From: Owenia fusiformis
Lineage: Eukaryota; Annelida; Polychaeta; Sabellida; Oweniidae
Reading direction: 5' to 3'
DNA: 64,000 nt
Assembly: GCA_903813345.2 (NCBI GenBank)
Contig: CAIIXF020000004.1
Location: forward strand, 23,251,985 to 23,315,984
Shown here: positions 26,936 through 38,600 of the stretch, one piece after another
How the letters are laid out: every line of letters begins with the position of its first letter
Position numbering within the stretch: the first letter of the stretch is position 1
Translations under genes and position numbers: made by a program
Notes under the pieces: generated by a model
What the model saw: only the letters and a program-made list of their open reading frames with translations
Databases searched by the model: none
What the model was told of the DNA's origin: nothing

Positions 26936-27232
26936 TTAGGGCAATAAAAATAATATTCATAAATAGATGGCAGTGCAGTCAATATGCTATATATACTAAT
27001 CTAGTGTCTTTGCATAACATACAAATTACACACCCGCCATCTTTCCAAGGCCTAAAAACCTCTGATACGTCTGAACCCTTAAACGGTTAGGGGGCAGATC
27101 TGCCCCCCCCAAGGAATTTTTTGATAACTTTTTTCGTACATGTAGTTCATCTGTTGACCTAAAACTTTCAGGCTTTTCTTAAAACTGAAATAGGCATGTT
27201 TTAGCGAATAAATAGTGACTCTAACCCCCTAG

Positions 27233-28070
27233 GAGCACAGGCTGGTATCGAAAGATTTGTCCGCTGTGACGGAGCATGCTATTTTTCGTAAAAACACTAA
27301 GAATGCTTCACACTTTATTTTTTAACTCATATGTTTCGTTACATCAAGGAAAATAACTTGCTCCATGCAATGGGTATATCATTTGCGGGTAACCTTCACT
27401 TCTGTTTGAAGTCAAATAACGCTAGGAGTAAAAGCTATTGAAAACGGCGCCAGAGTATCAAACTCTAAAATGTACCATTTCTTTTTAAACTTTTTAATGG
27501 CATGATATAGTGACACGATAATATTAAAATATGTTTTCAGCATAACTCTAAATGTATTAATGAGATATTAACGCATTTCGTCTTTTTAATTTTTTTATAA
27601 AAAATAATACGAATATTTTTTGTCCGCTGTGACAGAGCATTTTCACAGTTTACATTTGCAACTGCTCCGTCACAGCGGACAAAAAAATTAAACACTATTT
27701 TTTATAAAAGAATTAAAAAGACCAAATACATCAACATCACATTTTTACCTTCGTAGTAATGCTGAAACCATGTGTAAATATTATAGTGTCGCTATATCGT
27801 GCCATTAGAAAGTTACACAAGAAATGGTACATTTTGAAGTATGATACTTCGGCGCCATTTTCAATAGCTTTTCATCCCAGCGTAATTGGACTTCAAACAG
27901 AAGTGAAAGTTACCAGCAAATGATATGTCCATTGCATGGAGTAAGTAATTTTCTTTGGTACAATGAAACATATAAGTTAAAAAATAAATCGTGAAGTATT
28001 CTTAGTGTTTTTATGAGAAATAGCATGCTCCGTCACAGCGGACAAATATTTCGATACCAGCCTGTGAGGA
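27233..28070. mobile_element. Long foldback element with four copies of a TIR-like motif
   Basis: Two arms of about 400 bases are inverted relative to one another. The outer ends carry 'ggctggtatcgaaa' and its complement 'tttcgataccagcc'. 'TTTGTCCGCTGTGAC.GAGCA' occurs at both outer ends and twice, inverted, at the centre (about 27620 and 27665). The arms have diverged by perhaps a fifth. The layout suggests two copies of one element joined tail to tail, or a true long-TIR foldback transposon. Confidence 0.75.
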
Positions 28071-28400
28071 GGTAAGTTAGAGCTGTTCAAAGTTAGTAAA
28101 ATACCCAAATTGTCAGTTTTTTCGACTTGAAACGGTATATAGTTCAAAACATTGACTGCACATGTACATGTACTTCTTGCTTGATAGCAATATTTTGGCA
28201 CTTACATGTATATATAAATATATATCTCCACCTCTCCTATCACTTTTATACGTTTCCATAACTAGAGTGTCAAGTAAGATCGAGGGAGTGTCTGTGTTTG
28301 TGTGGGGAGAGAGGAGGGGTGTGAGACGCTTAGCATATCACATTACTGCATTTTTCAAATCAAATCCTCGTCTTATCAAACACAGTTTTTACTGTTACAT

Positions 28401-28535
28401 TTAAGTCCTACAATGGCAAAATTTTCTTAACTCTGGAAATAGTTCATGTGTACATTTTCCCTGGTCGCCATGGTGATCAAGTCGGCTTATGTCTCCCTTA
28501 ATTTTGTAACCTGCACTCAGAAAACCACTGGTGAC
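28401..28535 (-). CDS. DUF229 gene, terminal coding exon
   Basis: Acceptor TTGTTTCAG; 44 codons and TAA. Encodes GDISRLDHHGDQGKC...LRKFCHCRT. The xISRLxxxGDQ...C...LRKFCxC ending is the family's conserved C-terminus, which confirms the gene is complete at its 3' end. Confidence 0.85.
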   Translation of the reverse strand, partial: VTSGFLSAGYKIKGDISRLDHHGDQGKCTHELFPELRKFCHCRT

Positions 28536-31500
28536 CTGAAACAAAAAATCATTATCCAAGTTTTATTATTTCATTATCCAAATTTTACTATCCAATTTTT
28601 TATCAAACATTTAAGCAATTTGTTATTTATTTTCAGAACTCGACATGTTCTTTGGTTTAAATCCAAAGAATTATTTTTCTTTGTCTCTTGAAAGCCCATG
28701 GGTGTAATACCAAATAATCTGCATTATCATTTCACAAAAATTTCAATCACAGGATTTCATTCATTTTTTCATTTCATTCATTTTTTTCATTTCATTTCAT
28801 CTTTTTCATTTCATTCATTGTTTTCATTATTTTCATTACAGTACTGTAAAATGGTAAAACCAGTTCAAACAGTAGAAACAGTTGCATTAATAAACAAGGC
28901 ATCAACATGTTACAAACACTAAAACACAGGACGCCAACCATCAACACAAAAATGGAGGCCATAACAATATGTCACCACTTTTGGGGGTGATATGTGGTGA
29001 AAGAATGGTTCATTTAACTGATTTAATATAGCTCTTTTTATAAAACAGACCCTTACCTCCAAAGTTGCTTCATAGATGGCACTGCTAGGTTGGGCCTGTA
29101 CTGTGACCTGGTAGGTCTTGGGTTCAAGGTCAAGCTGGTTGCTAAAGTTTGCCACTCTTTGGTAAGGATCTAAGGTTGACCATTCTTTTAACAACTGAAA
29201 CATAAAAAATGCGATATGAGAGCAATTCATAAATGAAATGTCTGATTTTCTAGCATTTCTATACAATTTAGAGTGTTAACAACATGGCCCTTTACTTAAT
29301 TCCATGCTAATTCCACTCATTTCTCTCTAAATTGTCTGATTTTCTGCCGTTTATATACTATTTAATGTCATACCAACATGGCCGTTTACCACTCTTCGTA
29401 AAACCCGATACCTTGTCTGATTTCTTGGTATCCCTACACAATTCAGAGTGTTAACTAAATGTCTCGCTTAATTTCTTACTAATTCCACTCTACATTACAA
29501 TGTATTTGATTTCTATATAATTCAGAATGTCTACTGTATGTCTATTCCTTGCTAATTTCACTTCTTTTCACTCCTTTTCCATTAAAAACATGTCAACTTT
29601 ATTCATCCTCTTGGATACATACCAGTTCTGTTGTGACGACAAGCTGGGCATCCAGAGTTTTGTAAAGTTTTTGTTCAGAGCAGACATCACGGTGATCCCT
29701 TGAGAGGAGATTTACTTTCTTAATAATTTCTAGGGATGCTTCTTCCACTGTTGGATCATCAACAGCAACTTCTTCGTACATAAGACATGAGCACCAATGG
29801 AGGTCAATACCTATAATATATCTGAATTATTAAAGGACCATGTAGGGTTTAAGGCATACATAAGACATGAGCACCAATGGAGGTCAATTCCTGTAATATA
29901 TCTGAATTATTAAAGGACCATGTAGGGTTTAAGACATACATAAGACATGAGCACCAATGGAGGTCAATTCCTGTAATATATCTGAATTATTAAAGGACCA
30001 TGTAGGGTTTAAGACATACATCAGACATGAGCACCAATGGAGGTCAATTCCTGTAATATATCTGAATTATTAAAGGACCATGTAGGGTTTAAGACATACA
30101 TCAGACATGAGCACCAATGGGGGTCAATTCCTGTAATATATCTGAATTATTAAAGGACCATGTAGGGTTTAAGACATAAATCAGACATGAGCACCAATGG
30201 AGGTCAATTCCTGTAATATATCTGAATTATTAAAGGACCATGTAGGGTTTAAGACATAAATCAGACATGAGCACCAATGGAGGTCAATTCCTGTAATATA
30301 TCTGAATTATTAAAGGACCATGTAGGGTTTAAGACATACATCAGACAAGAGCACCATTGAATACCAAGTGGCAATACCATACCAGTCCGATCCCTTTAAG
30401 AATTTTTATTAAAGGCCCTATGTAAAGTTTAAACCACTTTGGCTTATATTGTAGTCTTACCCAATGTTATCAAAGTGTGATATGTGAAACTTTTTTTTTT
30501 ATTTCAAAAAGTGGTTTTTGATGGACTTTTTGTTCCAAAATTTGTGAATTTATTTAAAACCAACTTTTAGAGGTCACTCATATCTTCTAATTAGCCACAA
30601 TTCATACCAAATGCCGAAAAAATTAAGAAAATCAGTTAATAAACAAGCGAGAAATGAAATTATCAGTGCATGAAAATGGTTCTGAGAAAAATGCATTTCA
30701 AAATTTTAGTTCTCATAGAAACCAATGGTACAATGATATCTAAAACATAATTTATTCTTCCTTTTAACCTGGTTAGATAATCAACATTGGTTTTTTATGA
30801 AAGTCTAGCATATTTAGAAAAGATTGACATCGAAAAAAAAAATTCAATTTTTTTCAAAAAGTTTTTGTTACCTTAGTGACATCACTAATGTTTCAAAATA
30901 TTTTTGTTAAGCTAAAACATTGAAGTGGCCCATTAAATATGACATTTTATTATTGAAATAGTGTGTCTTTTGTTCAATCTTTGCATTGGTGTTAAAAATA
31001 TAATCTTTTTTGAAATGCATTAAGAAATATTTGATGATTAAAAATTTCAACTTTTTTTGAAAAATGGCGGGAAATTTGAATATTTGAGAAATAAAATGCT
31101 CACAACTTTTTTTTCAAAAATTTTTTTCTCTAAAATCACTTTTTAAGTCCTGACAAATAGTAAATGAATGATGAAAAAATATTTTCAAACTTTAGACGGG
31201 GACTTTAATTATGTGAAATATTTGATGTTTTTGATATCAGGCATGCTGCCAGTTTTCAAACTTTTCTGAATATTTTTAGGAAGCCAAAACTCAACTTTAT
31301 TAATCGACAAATATCCTTTTTGGACATTAAATCTAAAAATTGCAAAAAATCAAGTTACTACATATATATATACAACTATACCTGCAGATGCACAAGTCCT
31401 GTTGAATGGTATATGTTTGAAAAGACTTATTCCACGGTCTTTATAGGTTGGTTTCTTTCGCCATCTTGATGTATCTATGACATCATAGAGTGTCTCGAAT

Positions 31501-34415
31501 ATGTCATATGGCGTTGTTAACCCTTCGCTGTTCTGTTTTAACATATTCATCTGGTTCGGGTAGGCTTTCCTAAAACATTTAGAGTGTCTCATATAGTACT
31601 GAACAAATTTTTTTAAAAGGCTTTAGTTAAGCTTTAATGTCCAGTTTAGAACCCCTATTCCAGAATCCATTTTCTAAAGTTAGAATAGTAGTTCTGAAAC
31701 AGGACATTGCGCTTGCTTTTCGGAACTTTTTGTTGGTAGTAATACAGTTGAAGCATTTAAATATGCAATATGTCTTCACATGTCATTTGTGACAGACGCC
31801 GAACATAAACCGCCGAACACCAACCACCGACCAAAACCACAAAAAATGTTTGGTGTTGACATAATACACTATGTAAGATGTTAAAAGATGGGGATATAGA
31901 TGGCAGTAATTAGTTCTGGTTGGGCTAGAATGCCATTACATAATATGTAGAAGTCTGACAATAGTTACTCTAAAGGACTAGAAGAGTGATCCACTTTTTC
32001 CACAATTAATTTGGACATTTCTGAATCTTTGATAGCTTTGATATTACATAAAATATCTCAAGTGTAAATGTTTATTTATGTGTAAAAAACATTGGCAAGG
32101 TTTTTGGAATGATTGCTTCTAAAATTTTACAAACTTGCTCTTTATAAAATATGTCGTATTAGATATAAAACCCCATTATGGAGTCAGCCCGTCTACCCCT
32201 CCCCCAACCTTGCCAACCAATGACTAGTTACACTGTCCTACCTGAACCATTTAGGTAAAGATATTGTCATCATTGGGAGCCTCTCTTCCAAACGACCTTG
32301 AATTGTGTCCTTTGCGTCATTAAACCTGGCACCATGGTCACTCATCAATATCAACATTGTATTATTAAGATGGTTGTTCTCGAGTAAATATCGTAATATT
32401 TCGGCAAAATCTTGGTCCATGTGACTTGCTGGATCATTGTGTTTTTGGGTCAGATCACGATGGAACCCAAATCCAAATTTCGGGTGTTCTTTATACGTGT
32501 CAAAAAATTGAGTAATGTACTCCAAAGTATACATATGTTTGGATTTATGTCCGAGGCAAAATTCCTCACTTGTTTTCTGCAAATCCGATTCCTCCGTAGC
32601 TAACCAAAATGGCCGCATGTAATGCATTGTGGGTTGAGTATCAAAGCCATTGAATTCAAGGTTAAAAGCACCACGATGGGGATTGTCCTCGGCAAACAGA
32701 GTTGCGTAACCTTTCGTTTCATATTTATTCCAAATAAATTCAAAGTTGTCAACATATGATGTTCCAAGTTTGTTCTTCCGAGTTTCTGGTACCTTTGGAT
32801 CTGTTAGGGCTTTACCTAGAAAAAAATCAACAAGTCTTTAACCAGAAATGTTCCGAACATTAGGCATTACCCCCAGATATGTAAGAGCATTACCTATTGA
32901 TACAACCAAAAAAGTGTTTCACCTCCAAATAAGACCAAGAGTTTTTGCCCTTACCACGAAATAATACCAACAAGGGCTTTACAAAGATATAAGACCAACA
33001 AGGGCTCTACTTTGAAATAAGACCAACAAGGGCTTTATTTAGAAAAATTGACAGGGGCTTTAATTAGAACTAAGACAAACAGTGACTTTACCAAAAATAA
33101 GACAATTGCTATTACATGTAGCAGCTGTAATCAAGTTTTGGTCTAAGAATGTTTTTTTAATTGAAAATTAGTCTTCACATTTTCATTTCTTATATTAACA
33201 TATTTTATTACATAATTTTATTGTACAATATATAAAATTACCTGTTAATAATGGAACTAGAGAACCTGCTGTTCCATCTCCGACCATATTATATCCATTC
33301 AACATAACGCTATCGAGTCGATCCTTCATGAATCGATATGTAAGCGGTAGTTTGCGCTGGAAGCTCAGCTGAGACATAGAGTCAATGGCGAAAATTAACA
33401 CGTTCATATCCAGCGACTCTTTGGTTCTTAAATCCGATTCAGACTTTATTTCATGTAATTGTTCCAAATGTTTTTGTTCAATGTTAACCTGGGTCAGGAA
33501 TTGGGTAATGACTCCAGACGATTTTGAGGGATTATTTTTCGATTGTAATTTCCTTGTTGAAACTGCTTCTTTTTGTGTGTTTATTGGACTTTGTTTGGCT
33601 TGTTTAACTTTTGGTTGTTTGTGTTTTGTTATCACTTGATTGTCGTGTTTAAGAGCTCCCTTTTGGATTGTTTTTGCTTGCTTTTTGGCATGTCTCCCGA
33701 TATTATGCTTGTTTGGTGAATGGAATTCACCCACTTTTTGCCCTTCATTATGATTGGTATTTATCTTATTCAATTTTTGCTTGACATCGGGAACAAGAAG
33801 ATTCGGCATTGAGATATGGTCAAGTTGTTTTAATTCCCGAGTTTTATGCACATCATTCTGGTACTGATCGTCACTCTCGCCATGTTCATAGCAGTCAATT
33901 CTGACGAAATCATCCAAAATTTTAACTGGACTTTTGAGATTAGTTATTGTGACAGGAGTCTTGTATTCAAAATGGTCTGTGTTTTCTTTCATTTCTATAC
34001 CTCTTATAACACATTTTGATACTTGTTTAGATATTGTTTTGCTGAGCGCAATATGCTTATCTTTAAATCTAGCGATTTCAACTCCATTGCATTGTAATTG
34101 TGGGAGCTCATTAAACGCTCCTTTGTTTGCGTCATGATGAAGGTCTAATTTAGGAGCCTTACACATTGGGCCGGAATCATCGTCAAAGATTTGTGTAGGC
34201 TTACTTTTCACATGTGTTTTTTTATGTCTATGATGGGTTCGATGTCTGTGTCCCATTAGATGTCGATTATGCAAATCCTCTTCTGTGATGTCATCATGTT
34301 TGACAAATGAAACCCCAGCGTAATAATTCAGAGCAAATAGTCCGAGTCCAATGACAAGAATGATCATAAATGTTTGCCCGATCTTTGATCTGCACCATCG
34401 CCCCCTTGTGGCCAT
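28401..34415 (-). CDS. DUF229 family protein, sulfatase/alkaline-phosphatase-like, six coding exons, 798 aa
   Basis: The exons are 34415-33242, 32815-32242, 31569-31382, 29810-29623, 29194-29057 and 28535-28401. Phases join exactly and total 2397 nt. Residues ~14-33 form a membrane segment after a short basic N-terminus: a type II protein facing lumen or exterior. A long basic, His/Lys-rich linker follows. The catalytic-fold domain starts at NVLIFAIDSMS (338-348, Asp345), then GDGTAGSLVPLLTG (379-392). MSDHGA (549-554; Asp551, His552) is the second metal-site motif of this superfamily. FGFHRDLT (~506) and a Cys-rich C-terminus (LRKFCHC) also match DUF229. The substrate is unknown for the family. 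Intron 3 holds an 80-bp array that duplicates the exon-4 acceptor. Confidence 0.9.
28741..28830. repeat. TTCAT-rich microsatellite
   Basis: Irregular repeats of 'ttcatttca' and 'ttcattca' in the 3' intron region of the DUF229 gene. Confidence 0.8.
28902..29012. repeat. Dispersed 'aacaaggcat..aacatg...gtcaccac' repeat
   Basis: One of about five related copies in the window: here, near 31773-31880, 34495-34570, 41725-41810, 44660-44800 and 54580-54860. They share 'acaaggcattaacatg', 'tgttacagacgcc', 'accaaccaccga' and 'ataacaatatgtcaccac'. All are short, non-coding and found within introns or gene flanks. Confidence 0.65.
29057..29194 (-). CDS. DUF229 gene, coding exon 5
   Basis: 138 nt, phase 0 to 0, acceptor TTTCAG, donor GAG|GTAAGG. 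Encodes LLKEWSTLDPYQRVANF...SSAIYEATLE, the beta-rich region before the C-terminus. Confidence 0.85.
29623..29810 (-). CDS. DUF229 gene, coding exon 4 (next to duplicated acceptors)
   Basis: 188 nt, phase 1 to 0, beginning GIDLHWCSCLMYEEVAVDD. The acceptor reads ATTATAG. At least six upstream tandem copies carry the better-looking ATTACAG followed by the same exon start. This nearest acceptor is the only one that keeps the frame: any upstream choice meets an in-frame stop. Confidence 0.85.
29783..30362. repeat. 80-bp tandem array spanning the exon-4 acceptor of the DUF229 gene
   Basis: 'agacatgagcaccaatgg' occurs at 29783, 29863, 29943, 30023, 30103, 30183 and 30263, with a broken eighth copy at 30343. 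Each unit, read on the gene's strand, carries intron tail, splice AG and about 28 nt of exon 4. The intron part resembles the 'attaaagg.cc.tatgta..gttta' repeat that also occurs at 30403-30432. Copies differ by only a few bases, so expansion is recent. Confidence 0.95.
30403..31340. other. Intron 3 of the DUF229 gene, T/A-rich
   Basis: Long A and T runs and 'tttcaaaa' motifs, probably a decayed dispersed repeat. No exon is seen. Confidence 0.4.
31382..31569 (-). CDS. DUF229 gene, coding exon 3
   Basis: Acceptor TTTTAG, donor CAG|GTATAG, 188 nt. Encodes the AYPNQMNMLKQN...TTPYDIFETLYDV segment typical of the domain's second half. Confidence 0.9.
32242..32815 (-). CDS. DUF229 gene, coding exon 2
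   Basis: Acceptor TTTTTTCTAG, donor AG|GTAGGA. Encodes residues 392-583, including VDNFEFIWNKY, LFAEDNPHRGAFN, the FWLATEE/C stretch and MSDHGA. The codon for Gly392 is split with exon 1. Confidence 0.9.
33242..34415 (-). CDS. DUF229 gene, coding exon 1
   Basis: Starts at ATG in 'aaaatggcc' and ends ...PLLT plus one base before a GTAATT donor (phase 1). It holds the membrane anchor, the basic linker and the first catalytic-fold motif. Upstream, 34416-34461 is 5' UTR preceded by a TTTCAG acceptor, so there is at least one intron in the leader. Confidence 0.9.
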
Positions 34416-34589
34416 TTTTAAAGTCTTTAGTGTTGACTTTACTTGTCCTGATGTTAATTTTCTGAAATCAAAAACAATGTAGAAGTTATATTGAACAAGG
34501 CATTAACATGCAAAATGTCACCACCTGCCATTTGTTACAGACACTGACCGCTAGAACTCCGAACACTGCGTCAAATGTGAAATTCCAAG

Positions 34590-34710
34590 CAATTTCTAGA
34601 CGTGCAAAGATAGTCTAGGAACTCCGCGTATCTAGAGATTCCAAGACGTGTCAAGAGGTGCAAAGACCTCGCGTGTAAAGAGCGTGTCAAGAGTTTTGAT
34701 ATCTCTTTGC
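34590..34710. repeat. Dispersed repeat with 'cgtgtcaagaggtg' motif
   Basis: 'gtgtcaagaggtgcaaagac', 'gcgtgtaaagagcgtgtcaaga' and 'tctagacgtg' elements are shared with 41585-41710 and, in shorter form, 36268-36330. The motif is repeated inside each copy. Nothing suggests coding. Confidence 0.6.
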
Positions 34711-35163
34711 ACAGCCTTATCAAAACAAACAGTATAATTAGACTGGCCACATGTTGTTATGCCCTATAGTCGCGCTTAATTATACTTTACTAGGATTGGA
34801 ATATAACAATCATTTTAATTTCGTGTTTATAATAATTTGTGTTTTTTAAATCATTATCAAAATAAAAGTAATTTAAAAGTATGCGTGTGCGTGTAAGTAT
34901 AGGCAATAGCTTAGTCGGAATGAGTAGATGTGTGCAGATGGAGATCGCCTATGTATTTTGCTGAATCTGACATTTTTACAGGATCATGTTAAAGATCAAA
35001 TGAAAACACGAAATGTGTTTTTCTTAGGTTTATCTACCCTGATTTCGAGTGATTTTAACTTGGACGCATATTCCTAGATATTAAAACAGTTTGAATAATT
35101 AACAAAGTCCACTTTGAACCGTGTCAATCAAATTATCAATTGTCAAATATGTAGATAGCACAT

Positions 35164-35362
35164 GCAGGCCCGAATACAGGGGAGATAGATTGGTTCTAGC
35201 GACCCCCCCCCCCCTCCGTGACCAAAATTGCATTTTTTACCCCATACTGAGCACCTTTTAAATTATTTTGCTCATTTTTGAACTAACATTGCCAAAAGTA
35301 AACTCCCCCTGGAATTTCTTAAAAAAGTAACCCACCCCTTGGCAAATCCTGGCTATGGGTCT
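35164..35362. mobile_element. Decayed MITE of the 'GGCCCGTAGCC' family
   Basis: Begins 'caggcccgaatacagg' and ends 'ggcaaatcctggctatgggtctg'; the body has 'aactccccctggaattt' as in the copy at 61550-61764. It includes a long C run. Confidence 0.65.
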
Positions 35363-36429
35363 GAAACGCCTGAAACATGCTCTGATATAATGAGGCATAT
35401 TCTGTGATCTGAGCATATCAGATGGGAAGAGTTATGAATGTCAATAAGTGTGATTGTTATCATGTAATCATCTACCTTAATGTCAATACATTACATAATG
35501 TAGTAAGGCATTGTACATGTATTTAACAACAGGCACATCCTTCTTCAAAGGACTTCATTTATACTTGTAAAATACCCTTCCAGCGAGGATGCAACAGGCA
35601 CAGTTACACAAGTTTTATGACCCCAATTAGATGAAATATGAGCTGGGATGAAAGATCTCAAAAATCAAGGGCTGGGAAGATTTGAGATGTCATGGTTTAC
35701 TATCATGACGCTGAAACATGTGTCACTTATTGTCACCTGTATTGATCATGATGGGGCGACGGCAGTGCCCCGAGTCTTTTTGATCTGTTTAATCTTATTA
35801 GTAACTATTTAAAATTGAATAATTTAGGACCCCGGAAGCAAAACAACTCTTTGTTATGATAGGAATACACCACCTACATGGACAGAACCCCTCATGTAAA
35901 CCATCTATAAATACCTTTGAAATCAATTTGATTTTCGATCTACATCTGAATCTCAGATGGAGAGTACTCTTTGACAAGATCAACATTTAAAAGTGTAGGA
36001 AAGTTTTGATAAAGATGTTTAATAGCTAATTATTCAGACATATTGTTCTTTCATGTTGACGATCATCGAACATAATTGCAATCAACTTCCATGATATTTG
36101 CAATTTTGAATTTTGAATTATTTTGAATGCAAATGTACTCAAGTACTATATCCTGAGTTCTGCCCGGATCCCCGAACACGTTTAAAATCAAACTCGATTA
36201 TTTAGCTAGACTTCAAAATAAGGCATTCAATAGAAACATGAAATCCATATCACTGTATAAATTGTGGAATTTCTAGTAATTTTTAGACGTGCTTAGCCGG
36301 TCTAGAAACTCTGCGTATCTAGAGATATTGACCAGGGCCTACACCAATATTCTTAACACCACTTATTAAAGGATGCATGCATCAAGGGGTAGACATCATT
36401 CAAAAGACATAAACCAGGCCCGTAAGACA
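35363..36429. other. Intergenic, nothing recognised except a short dispersed repeat
   Basis: 36268-36330 is a fragment of the 'tagacgtg..tctagaaactc.gcgtatctagaga' family. No exon is seen. Confidence 0.35.
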
Positions 36430-38600
36430 CTTTTCTCCAAGGGGGGTGCGGTTTTTAGCTTACTAAAGAGAATATAAAACTGTCAATTTTTTTGCCGCGT
36501 AAATCAAATCGCGTAAGACAGAGGGGGGGGGGGGGTCAGTTACTCCCTATATTGGTTTGGAATTAACAAATGCAACTTCCAAACGTTCCAATTGTTTTGT
36601 GAGGGGTGTGAGGAGTGGTCCACTCCCCCTAGAAAATTTTATAGTTTTGAGATGCTATTTGGTGCTTTCTGGGCATTTTCAAAGTGTAAGTTTCTAAGTA
36701 GTACGCCACCACCACAAAGAATAAGAGTTAAGTGAATAAAAAACCGAACATTGAGGGGGGTCTGGGGGTTCTCCCCCAGGAAAATTTTGAAATTTGCTTG
36801 TATTTGGAGCGAATTTGCAACCATCTGGTACGCCTGTGCGTTATGAGTCAATAAGAAAAATGTGAATTTTTTTTCAAATTCTTTTGGAGGTGTCAAATAG
36901 GATGAGAGGTTGAAGTGGGGTGGGGTGCCAGTAGGGGAGCAAGGGGTTGTCCCCCAGAAACATTGACCATATCAAGGTGCTATTTGATGATGTCTGGGCA
37001 CTTCAAAAATGTCTGAGACAATACATGAAATTCAGAATATTTATTTTGTTTTGCAGGGCTGTCAACTTGGGACCACCTAATATGAGTGACTTACAAATGT
37101 TGGACACCGAAGTCCAAATCTGAACACTTTTGTCCAAATTTTGAACACCTTTGGCCAACTTTTAAACACCTTTGGCCAAAGTTTGAGCACCTTTGCTAAA
37201 CTTTTATCACCTCAAATTTTCGCGCTCGCTACGCTCGCGAATTCGTCAACGGGGGGGGGGGGGGGGGGGGTAGGTACGAAAATTTCCAATGAACATGCGT
37301 GACATATACGGGATTCGCGTGACAAATCCGAACAAATTGCATTCGTTTTTTTCCGACGTTCGTATTTTTACCGTATCATAAACATATTTTGAAAAAAATT
37401 TTACAGAAACATATTTGCGTGACAATTACCAGGTAAAATGCGTATTTGCGTGACATTTTCTGTCACGCAAAAAAAACTGGCGTGACTTCAAATTCTTCAG
37501 CAAATGCGTGACAAATACGCAAATTGCGGGACAGTTGACAGGCCTGGTTTTGTGGGGGATGTGAGGGGTGGCTAACTTTCCTAGAAAATTTTACAATTTA
37601 AAGATGATATTTGGTGCTTCTGGGCACTTTTAAAGGTATTAGTCAATAAAAACATTGAAAAACAATCACAATTTTTTTTCACATTTTGGGGGTGTCAAAG
37701 GGGGAGGGGTGCCAGAGGGGGAGGTGGGGCTGGGGTGCCAGAGGGGGAGCAAGTGCTTGTCCCCTATATCAAAATTTACAATATCTAGGTGCTATTTGAT
37801 GAAGTTTGGGCACTTTAAAAGTGTCTGTGCCCTAAAGCGCAGATTTCCCAAGAAAATTTTACGATTTTATGATGCTATTTGGTGCTTTCTGGGCATCTTT
37901 CAAAATGTATGAGTCAATAAAAAAATTTGAAAAATCTCAGGCTGCCAGAGGTGGAGTGGGGATGCCAGAGGGCGAGTAAGTGTTATAGTCTCCCAGAATC
38001 ATTAACTTTATCAAGGAGCTATTTGATGATGTCTGGGCAATTTAAAAGTGTCTGAGACAATACATAAAACAAATTCAGAACTTTTCCATTGTTTTGTTTG
38101 GGGTGTGAGGGGTGGCCCACTCCCCCTAGAAAAATTTTAAATTTTACAATTTAACGACGCCATTTGGTGCTTTCTGGGCATTTTCAAATTGTATAAGTCA
38201 ATTAAAGAATTTGAGAAAATCACAATTTTTTTTTTTTTGGGGGGGGGGGTCAAGGGGGCGCCAGAGGGGGGAGGGGGGGGGGTTATGCAAGTGCAAGATG
38301 CAAGATGGGGAGCAAGTCCCCCAGAAACACTTACTATATCAAGAGCTATTTGATGATGTCTGGGCACTTTAAAAGTGTCTGAGACAAAACACTAAAATAA
38401 ATTTAGAACTTTTCCATTGTTTGGGTGTGAGGGGTGGCCAATACCCCTAGAAAATTTTACAATTTTAAGATGCTATTTGGTGCTTTCTGGGTACTTTCAA
38501 AGTGTATGAGTCAATGAAAAAAAATTACAAAAAAAGTTGAAAATTTTTTTTCAATTTTATTTTGGGGGGTAACAAAGGGGGGTAAACATGACCGGGTCGG
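36430..38600. repeat. Diverged ~270-315-bp tandem array rich in G runs
   Basis: 'gatgctatttggtgctttctgggca' variants recur near 36651, 37601, 37872, 38154 and 38469. The companion phrase 'tatttgatgatgtctgggcac' recurs near 36983, 37795, 38013 and 38347. Units include 'ggtgccagaggggga' and 'cactccccctagaaaattt'. An insertion at about 37050-37550 contains repeated 'gcgtgaca' and a G20 run (37251-37270). Short open frames across it are composition artefacts. Confidence 0.8.
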
